From: Isoetes taiwanensis
Taxonomy: Eukaryota; Streptophyta; Lycopodiopsida; Isoetales; Isoetaceae
Direction of reading: 5' to 3'
Length of the DNA stretch: 64,000 nucleotides
NCBI GenBank assembly: GCA_021234155.1
Contig: JAJEKV010000132.1
Location: 1,550,001 to 1,614,000 of the forward strand
Shown here: positions 56,579-64,000 of the stretch, in pieces
Numbering within the stretch: position 1 is the first letter of the stretch
Layout of the letters: every line of letters starts with the position of its first letter
Notes under the pieces: generated by a model
The model's database searches: none
What the model saw: only the letters and a program-made list of their open reading frames with translations
What the model was told of the DNA's origin: nothing
Translations under genes and position numbers: made by a program

Positions 56579-56901
56579 TCAAAAAATTATTATTAATATG
56601 ATAGTCGGGTATATTCGGGGCCAAATCACCCGCAGACTTACGTGTCTAAAACAAAGCCAAATGGACGCTTCTTCTTCGCTGACACGGGACGCCGCCGGAT
56701 CCTTCCCTCTCCAAGTCGCGAAAGCGACCATGTTCTTCTGGATCCCAACCCCGTGATGATCGCCGCGATCTTGAACGCTAGAGTCCGTTGCTCCACTACT
56801 TGACCTGGAAGTAATGAGAGAATGAGCATCTTTAACATGCCGCAACCAAAGAAATGTTTGGTACGAGTGGATATATATTTACCGTTGAAATCTTCCTCCA
56901 A
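56579..56901 (-). pseudogene. Coding-like fragment, unidentified
   Basis: Two overlapping minus frames (56579-56845 and 56638-56901) share coding-like composition, for example TLAFKIAAIITGLGSRRTWS. It may continue the fragment at 55970-56391 upstream. The end near 56638 reads FGFVLDT before a stop. No motif is recognised. Confidence 0.25.
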
Positions 56902-57013
56902 GTTCCTTGCATTAGAAAAATCTATTCCCGCCTCTTGCCTAGAACGGAGTCCATACTACGCCTAGCGCTTATCTCAATATTCTCGCGAGAACGGGAGGCC
57001 GATAATCAACACT

Positions 57014-57890
57014 ATGTCGCTGGGGAATAGGAGCGGAGGTCACCTTAACCGGGCGCTGGTGTCAAAGAGGCAAAATATGCCGCAATTTGGTCTCTCTCTA
57101 CGGAGACATGTTTATGCAGGAAGGCGGGAGCGGGCGAGGAGCTGCAGTAAGCACAAATATCATGCAAAAAACAATTCATTTATTTATTATTTTTATAAAA
57201 GCTATCTTAATACCCAAACCTCGCCTGGTGTAGTGATAGGTGGAGGTTGGCGCCTTGGAACATCAAAGACGATTGCCCCTACCTCGTGGAGTCCTCCTCC
57301 TATTTTCTAAAACTCGCCCCTTTCCTCTACACAACAAATTAAAACTCCATGCATAAACTCACATACCTAATTAGAGGGTAAAGCGTATAATAAAAAACTA
57401 TATAAATACTTACCTTCGCCTTGCTCATTCTCCGTGCATCGACAATCACATTACCTCTATTCATCACCGAAAAAAAGAGCACACCTAGATCAAAAGAAAT
57501 TGTGAGAGAAACATTTGATAACCATGAATGATATTGGTTGCAATAATAGAATGATACTTACAAACCATAGAGATGAAAAATAGTATTTTCATGGTTCAAA
57601 TGTGCCACTAATGAGCCCCTACAGACTTATCATAGCCTTGACCGCCTTGACCGGGGGCGAGGGGGAGACGATAACGCCATGAATATTGCATCAGCAGTAA
57701 AGAGGGCCACAATGAGGAAAACCGCTAAGAATTGAGCCTCCGCCATGACTATATATATTAATTTGAACATAACGAGAATTAGCGAGAAAAGCTTTGAACA
57801 AGTGTCTTTGAATAAATACCTAAATTTATATTCTTATCTTCTTATTTATATTAGAAAAGTATCTCGATATATGTATGGGGTGCATATCGA
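57014..57890. other. Intergenic DNA with a weak tRNA-like patch
   Basis: AT-rich. 57222-57300 contains CCTGGTGTAGTGATAGGTGG, close to an RNA polymerase III A box, but no matching B box or cloverleaf follows. No gene is supported. Confidence 0.35.
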
Positions 57891-58175
57891 ACTCTAGGTT
57901 GCCATATTATCGTGCCATGTATCATGTCATACACCTAACCCTAAATTATCCCATCGCGGCATTTTTAGTGCCACATCATGAAACCCTACGCTATGCGGTG
58001 GCACATCATCAAACCCTAGGTTGTGTCACGTCACGACTTCCTATTGCCACATCATAGTAGTGTTATGTCATCAAACCCTAGTTTATAGTTACATCATCAA
58101 ACCCTAGATTGTGCCACATGGCATTTACAATCTAGGGTTTGATGATGTAGCACACAAAACCTAGGGTTTGACGCC
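57890..58175. repeat. Telo-box-rich repeat array (CATCATCAAACCCTAG...)
   Basis: Five to six degenerate units of CATCATCAAACCCTAG(G/A)TTGTGCCAC at about 40-base spacing, followed by inverted units TCTAGGGTTTGATGATGTAG. AAACCCTA is the plant telo-box, complementary to the telomere repeat. The inverted copies at 58082-58115 and 58130-58156 could fold. Confidence 0.7.
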
Positions 58176-58558
58176 CCAGAGCTTACACTTTATCTACAAG
58201 TTATGATTAATAATTTATTTACCATTAATAATAATTTTTTGATTAATAAATTACTTTTTTCATTAGTAATTTTGAATAAAAACATTTATTGGTTGCAACA
58301 AGCCTCAAATAGGAAGACAAAATTATATTAATCACTTCTGCAAGCATTTAACAAGAGCTTAGCCATCTCAAGTGGATCACCACACTTCATATGTCGCTCT
58401 CTCTCACAACTATATCGTAAGAAAGCCCCGCATTGCTTTGAACACATCGACGACGCGAGCAATAGATGGGCGATCCATGTGCACCAGCTCTCTATCCATC
58501 ATCATTTGACCTTCATATGTTGGATGATGTCCAATGTGCTAGAGTATCTGGCCGGTTT

Positions 58559-59050
58559 TTATCTCAACACACAACCCCATAAGCCGCATTGCCCGACAAA
58601 ATCAAGGAGCATCTCGTGAAATGTAGCCTGTGGAATATATGTCGATATCTCATGCCCCCATGATGCTTGGTCATCTGATGATGATGTAAAAACTCTCTTC
58701 TCCCACCAAGGATATCGCGACCGCTCCATCTTGTAGTGTATAACGGCTTCTTCAATTTGGGCATTCGCCCCTGCAAAAAAAATGGAGGGCCGCGGTCCCA
58801 ATCACCAATAGCCACCCACACATTTGTAAGGGAGTCATCAAAATGGAGTTTGACCCTTTTGCAATTGAGCTTTGTGTGTGTCCAACCTGAGCGTGGATGG
58901 CATAGACTCTTCCTCGCAAGAGCGAGAGCTATTTCGACGCATTTATACACGAAGTCTCATTTTGGCTTTCCACCCGCACTTCTTCATATCAGCCCTTCTT
59001 GGAGCACTATGCATTGCATTTGACCATCTCCTATAAGAAGAGAATTGGCC
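58559..59050 (-). pseudogene. Coding-like fragment, unidentified
   Basis: Frame 58559-58801 reads YPWWEKRVFTSSSDDQASWG then FHEMLLDFVGQCGLWGCVL, which has the look of a folded protein (aromatics, no low complexity). The overlapping frame 58564-58950 contributes WTHTKLNCKRVKLHFDD and VWVAIGDWDRGPP upstream. Downstream MMMDRELVHMDRPSIARVVD (58460-58520) continues. Likely one decayed gene or transposon ORF with shifts. Family not recognised. Confidence 0.35.
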
Positions 59051-59070
59051 TCTAAGATGGTCAAGTAATT

Positions 59071-59469
59071 CTAAAGGTTCCTCCATTCATGAATGGCAAG
59101 ACTACCATTGGTCCCCTCGTGGCTCATCTCCACAAAAGACCCTCGGGGCAAGTCCAAGGGTGTGGCCAATGCCGGACTTGGGCTCTTGAAACGGATATAC
59201 TTTGTCACCAAACAACCATGATGCAGCTTTATCTTGGCCTCCCACACAATGCCAAGATAATAATCATCTTGATTAAAGTACGTGGTTCCCAAGATCCGAT
59301 TTGGTATATCCGCGCCTTTGTTTACTACCAATGCACTTTTTACAACTCCAACAAAGATCCACAGAATGTCACAATAAATGCAAAGACATTTATCATGAGC
59401 ATGTAATGATAATCTAGCCCCCGCACCAATAGAGCTCCCACCATGGATAAGACTATCTAACTCCTTCAC
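59071..59469 (-). pseudogene. Coding-like fragment, unidentified
   Basis: 132 codons with no stop, beginning MKELDSLIHGGSSIGAGARL, upstream of the fragment at 58559-59050 and on the same strand. Parallel frames are also fairly open, so the correct frame is uncertain. Confidence 0.25.
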
Positions 59470-60079
59470 CGCTCATCATTGAGATCAAGCATCGCCATCT
59501 TGTGATCTTTTGCGGCGGACCTTTTGCACTTCGCCACGAAATTAGCCCATCGTCCCCACGTATGCCTCAAAGATAGGGGCTCATAAGTGGCACTTTATAC
59601 TTAAGTAGCATCCTCAATTCTGCCTCAGATTGCAAACCCAAGACTTTAAGTTCTTTTCTCATCATATCTTCCAACTCGTGACTCATGCTCGCCACCTCCC
59701 ACATAATTCAAACCGACATTCTTTCAACCGATGCTACAAAACTAAGCAATTCGATCATCGGGCTTGCATATGTCGTTCGGGGTCCTGTCTCAGGCGCATA
59801 TTTGATTGATGAGGATGCGCCTAATTTCACTAAGCATCTCTCGTCCCATCGAGGCCATTTTATGCCTACAAACAAAACAAAATAATGAATACAAAAGCCA
59901 AGCATGCACAAAGTAAATGCAACATAATACGACAAATATCAAACATGTATGCACCATATAATCATTACTTATAACACGCCTATGGCTTACTAATACCTTA
60001 TCCGATCCCCCCCCCCAAAAAGCAAGAAAAAAAAGAAGAAGAAACAAGAAAAACTAAATAGGTTAGATTAGGGTATTCG

Positions 60080-60420
60080 CACTCCACTGGCCAATTTACA
60101 TTCAGATACTAGTTAATTAGTTAGCAGATAGTCCCAAAATTTAGTTAACTTTTTAACCAAAAACACTACCTAAACTTATCTTCACACCTTGTTCTGATTA
60201 GTTAGCAAAATTAACTAAAAATTAACTAAATTAGAAATTAGCACTATAGAGGTCACTTTAAGTTTAGTTAATTGTACATATAATTTTTTATGCCTTTGGC
60301 TAACTTAACTAGACATGTTCGAAATAATTTAGTTAATTAGTTAAGTTATTTTTTTACCAAAGCTTTTAGTGCTAATTAGTACTACATTAAGTTAGCCTAA
60401 CCTATTTTTTTTTAACTAGC
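60080..60420. repeat. TTAGTTAA/TTAACTAA-rich region
   Basis: More than a dozen TTAACTAA, TTAGTTAA and TTAGTTAG words, many as short inverted repeats. No coding signal. Confidence 0.6.
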
Positions 60421-60484
60421 ACGGTGTGAAGGGAATCATCCGCCATCGTTAACTTAACCTAGCCCTAGCTACCTCTAGCTAAAA

Positions 60485-60890
60485 TCGACAATAAACGTGA
60501 ACTAAGGCTTCAACACCTGGTCCTCCCCACTCATGCAGGGGAGCCGACCATGTCCTTGCCGTAGCCACATCTACCTAAGAATGAGAAGAAAAGTGGACTT
60601 GGACCCGACACCTAGTCCCTTCCACGCTAAGGTGGAGCCGACGCGTTCTTGAACAAGCCACTACAATTTTATTTTAAACCTAAAAATAACAAGTGGAATC
60701 GAAGTGGACTTGAACCCCTGCACGGGTCCTCCCACTCTAGGTGGAGCCGACCGCGTCTTTGAACAAGCCACTCATTAACCTAGGAAACATTTATGATTGT
60801 AGTGAAAGTGGACTTCTAACCCGGGTACATGGTCCTCCCCACTCTAGGTGGAGCCGAATTCGCGTTCTTGAACAAGCCACTCCATCAATT
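60485..60890 (-). repeat. Four-copy repeat with tRNA-like B box
   Basis: Units at about 60505-60580, 60597-60665, 60698-60775 and 60805-60885 each read (complement) GTGGCTTGTTCAA, then GGCTCCACC(T)TAGAGTGG and end near GGGTTCAAGTCCACTT. GGTTCAAGTCC agrees with the RNA polymerase III B box (GGTTCGANTCC) in nine or ten positions. The units are about 105-110 bases apart. A tRNA-derived SINE head or a degenerate tRNA tandem is likely; a convincing A box and a full cloverleaf were not found. Confidence 0.45.
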
Positions 60891-61013
60891 TTTTTAACCT
60901 ACTTAAAACTATAAAAATAAAATGCAAGTGCGATCAACTACTTACCAAAAAATAAGGACGCTATGGTACAAGATCCCCGCTCTCGGGTCCAAATCGTAAT
61001 AGAAAGCTGCAAA

Positions 61014-61865
61014 TGTAAGTAACAAAGCATTAGAAGAATAAGAACAAAGAAGAAAAAGATCAAGAAGAAAGAAAGGAAAAAAAAGGGGGGGATAGAAAAA
61101 CAAGAGATAGAAATAAAACAAGAGAAAGAAATAAGAGAATAGAAGGGAAGAAATAAGGATAGAATAGAGAAGAAATAAGAGAAGAAACAAGAAAGAATGA
61201 AGAAAAATAAGAGGAAATAAGAGAAGGGAAGGAATAGAATGGAAGGAAGAAATAAGGGAAGGGAAAGAAAAGGATCGAATGGAAAGTGAGGAAGAAATGT
61301 GAAGAATAAGAAACAAATGAAGAATGAAGAAATGAAATTAAAAAGAATGAAGAATAAGAAATGAAAAAATGAAGAATAAGGAAGGGAAGAGAAGAAAGAA
61401 ATGAGGGAAGGGAGGGGAAAGAATGAGGAATGAGAAAGCATGAGAAAGAATGGAAATGAGAAACAAATGAGAAAGCATGAGAGAAAGAAATGAGAAAGAA
61501 AATGAGAAAGCATGAGAAAGCATGAGAAAGAAATGAGAAAGCAAGAAATGAGAAAGAATGAGGAAGAATGAGAAAGAGGAGGAATAAAGAATGAGAAAGC
61601 ATGAGGAAGAAAGAAATGAGAAAGAATGAGGAAGAAAGAATGAGAAAGAAATGAGGAAAGAAGAAATATGGGAAGAAAGAATGAGGAAAGAATGAAGCAT
61701 GGAAGAAGGAGGAAGAAATGAAGCATGAGGAAGAATGAGGAAGAAATGAAGCATGAGGAAGAAAGAAGGAGGAAGAATGAATGAGGCATGGAAGAATGGG
61801 AAGAAAAAAAAATCAAGAACAAAGAAGAAGAGGAAGGAAAGGAAACCAAAAAAAGAGGAAGGTTG
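61014..61865. repeat. 850-base GA-rich tract
   Basis: Almost entirely A and G with isolated T, built from GAGAAAGAATGAGGAAGAAA-like words and GCATGAG interruptions. C is nearly absent from the plus strand. The minus strand reads as a 310-codon Ser/Phe/Leu-only frame, which is a composition artefact. Confidence 0.9.
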
Positions 61866-62029
61866 GGCATGCACCATTCAATCCAAAAACCTATTCAATC
61901 TAAAAACATGATATACTAACCTTTAGAATAGTTGCTTGCGGTGTAGATCGTGGTACTAGCGCCGGATCGCCCAAGAACCCTCAAGAAGTAGGGCAAAAGA
62001 AGTTCCGAAAAGCCGCCGCCGCTGGTTCA

Positions 62030-62165
62030 AAATATTACGAAGCGCCGCCGATGCGACGCCACGCCGCATGCGACGCTATTTCAAATCCAGATAAATACGA
62101 TAAATACGGCCTTACGCGCGCATGCGACGCCCCCGCCGACGATTTTGTTATAGCGACGCTATTTT
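62030..62165. repeat. GC-rich GCATGCGACGC repeat, second occurrence
   Basis: GCCGCCGATGCGACGCCACG, CCGCATGCGACGC and GCGCATGCGACGC recur with AAATACG units, echoing 54585-55105. The two occurrences enclose 55105-62030. Confidence 0.65.
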
Positions 62166-62600
62166 TTGCATCTTTTTAATGTGATGCTCATTAAAGTTTG
62201 TCCCTAGGCTTATTTGAACAAATTCCGAGGCATGCATGCAAATAATCACATTCCGGATTCTATTACTACCAAATAAAATTGTATGAGCCGGTCGTCGAAT
62301 CGCCGCTTCCCTCGGGACGGCCGCCTGTGACGCCATGGGTTTGACAAAATCTCCCGACCGATCTTGATTTTTTGGTCCTGTTCGAGCCGGATCCTTGAAC
62401 GGAGGATTCAACGGCCGGATATATAGGGGAACTGAAGCCGGAGGGTGTTCATTAGCATACAAAGCCCTCTGGGGCGCCCAGACAAAGCTGCCTCGGTAGA
62501 GAACGCTTTTTGGGGTCCGCCTCCCCGGGACGGACTCTCCCCTACCGAGGTGGCCATTCAAAGTCCTCGCCTTGTTTGACTTGGGGAAGGGTGCCACCAT
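62148..62600 (-). other. 150-codon open frame of uncertain status
   Basis: Open from ATG 62600, beginning MVAPFPKSNKARTLNGHLGR, Arg/Pro-rich in the middle, ending in a low-quality tail over AT-rich DNA. No domain is recognised. The sequence includes CCCCTATATATCCGG on the minus strand (about 62417-62431), which could be a TATA box, so this may be a promoter or LTR-like region rather than a gene. Confidence 0.25.
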
Positions 62601-62934
62601 GCTTGCCCAACAACGAAATCCGCCTTGACCGCTCTAACCCCAACGCTTTGGTCCGACCTTATCCAAAAATTTTGGAAATTTTCCCTCAGATGCCGGTGAT
62701 GACCATGGAAGCCAGCCGACCAAAACCATAATTTAATTCCATGCCATGCATTAACTACGAATTTATGAACCATAAATGCAATAAAATGCATAACTAAAAA
62801 GAGTGTGCATCAAAAAGGCGAAGTCTTTGACCGTGGGGCAACAAGGCGGTAAGACACATTAAAAAAAATTTCCACTTGAAAGCAATCTTTCAACAAGGTA
62901 CAATTGTTTCGAGAAACAAAACCAGCTTCATTAC

Positions 62935-63200
62935 AAGTTAGTTATGCCATCCATGTCAAATAGCTTTAGGGAGCAGTAAAACCAAAACAAAACCCTTCTA
63001 GAATCTCGGCAAGTCACGTGGTTTACGCTTCGAGGCCCTCTCCTTGTCGATTTGGTCGGACCTTGGCGCCGCGTCTTGACATGGAGTGGGGGTGTTGACG
63101 CCGAAGCCGGGACCCTAAACTCCCCTCGAAGTTGCTTGCCCCGAATTCAGGCCATTACAAGTTAATTATGCCATCCATGTCAAATAGCTTTAAGGAGCAA
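62935..63200. repeat. Direct repeats around a GTTTACGCTTCGAGGCCC unit
   Basis: TACAAGTTA(G/A)TTATGCCATC followed by CATGTCAAATAGCTTTA occurs at 62931-62970 and 63146-63194. The intervening 155 bases (CCTTCTAGAATCTCG to TTGCTTGCCCCG) recur at 63777-63925. Confidence 0.75.
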
Positions 63201-63314
63201 ATCCGCTGAACAAGGGCATTCTCTATCCATATGCCTTGATATTCAAAACACAAACCATCATCACAAGCAACCAAATCTAACCCCCAAAACCAAGACTAGT
63301 CTTTTGCTTTTCTC

Positions 63315-63400
63315 AGAATCATTTATCTTCATTCTAGTAGTTATGATGCTTTTCCAGAATCATTTATCTTCATTCTAATAGTTATGATGCTTATATTCTC
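63315..63400. repeat. 44-base tandem duplication
   Basis: CAGAATCATTTATCTTCATTC followed by TA(G/A)TAGTTATGATGCTT is present twice with one change. Confidence 0.85.
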
Positions 63401-63764
63401 AATGCAATCTTAGACCAAGTATAACGCCCAAATGAGCCAAGGTCAACCCCAAGTACAACGATCCCACAAACTCCATTCCTTTGACCTTAGCTAACCCTTT
63501 GACCTAGACCTTCTCCTAAAAATTTCAAAATTGGGTCAGGCCGAGATGGATTAGAATCCAAATTCGGCAAAAAATCAGAATTTATTTTCGTGACAATGCA
63601 TTAATTGGCGAATTTATGAATGTCTTGCCACCGCAAAAATCGCTCGACTTCTACTTGCCACATCGGAGGAGGACAGCCCAAACTCCGCCCCGCCAGCCTC
63701 CCTTGTTCAGATTCTCGCGGGCAGCTTCTCGCCAGTCCCAAGTGCAATGCACCAAGTCTCGCCC

Positions 63765-63930
63765 CCAAAACGCAAAACCCTTCTAGAACCTCGCAACCCA
63801 CGTGGTTTACGCTTTGAGGCCCTCTCCTTGTCGATTCGGTGGACCTTTGCGCCGCGGACTTGACGTGGAGTGGGGGTGTTGACGCCGAGCACTTACCCTA
63901 AAATCCCCCTAAGTTGCTTGCCCCGGACTT
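63765..63930. repeat. Second copy of the GTTTACGCTT(C/T)GAGGCCC unit
   Basis: Matches 62985-63140 (AACCCTTCTAGAA(C/T)CTCG, CGTGGTTTACGCTT, GGAGTGGGGGTGTTGACGCC) with scattered changes. No gene is evident in either copy. Confidence 0.75.
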
Positions 63931-64000
63931 CCTCTCCCCAAGGCCCCGGGACCTGACGGGCGATTTCCCCTCTCCTGAATTGCGATTTGGTTCTCGCCAA

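Noticed and set aside
57222-57300. CCTGGTGTAGTGATAGGTGG as a tRNA A box
   Set aside because: No B box at the right distance and no acceptor stem pairing.
60938-61877. Minus-strand ORFs of 124-310 codons made almost only of Ser, Phe, Leu and Ile
   Set aside because: They are the translation of the GA-rich tract; any frame of such a strand stays open. No domain or codon signal.
1-64000. CRISPR arrays, bacterial operons or phage genes
   Set aside because: Direct repeats here lack regular unique spacers; introns, LTR/LINE elements and AT-rich spacers show eukaryotic DNA.

Overview
This window looks like nuclear DNA of a land plant, dominated by repeats and transposable elements. The evidence is a spliced gene for 20S proteasome subunit alpha-5 with plant-like sequence and GT-AG introns, an LTR retrotransposon primed by initiator-methionine tRNA, two LINE-like elements, a cut-and-paste DNA transposon, many telo-box (AAACCCTA) motifs and AT-rich intergenic DNA. 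The species cannot be read from the sequence. The LINE type and a DDE element with an unusual Cys-rich transposase suggest a non-seed plant (fern, lycophyte or bryophyte), but this is only an inference.

Layout. 1-335: hairpin-containing repeat. 333-21306: first copy of a roughly 9 kb segmental block made of a 3.2 kb module (S1) followed by a P-Q-P-Q-P' array. Its first P/Q junction is split by about 12 kb holding an LTR retrotransposon (LTRs 4166-5847 and 14060-15715). 21307-26330: gene-bearing spacer with the proteasome gene on the minus strand (23348-25023), a possible receptor-like-kinase exon and unidentified exons. 26330-54545: second copy of the block, interrupted three times: by an L1-like LINE (26400-31176), by about 6.2 kb containing a decayed GC-rich LINE on the minus strand (31647-37890), and by an 8.57 kb DNA transposon with short terminal inverted repeats (40181-48749). 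54546-64000: low-complexity and repeat-rich DNA with decayed, unassigned coding fragments on the minus strand, telo-box repeats, a tRNA-like repeat and an 850-base GA-rich tract.

The two block copies act as empty and filled sites for each other. The LINE has a 7-base target duplication and an intact empty site at 391-397. The DNA transposon has a candidate TCA target duplication and an empty site at 3491. These comparisons are the strongest internal evidence for element boundaries.

Caution on sequence quality. Duplicated copies differ again and again where one copy reads CAG or CTG and the other reads CG or TCG, and these differences come in patches. This is what one expects of base-calling error at methylated CHG sites in long-read data that short reads could not polish. 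Several frameshifts in the LINE and the proteasome gene may also be sequence error, so 'pseudogene' calls here are provisional.
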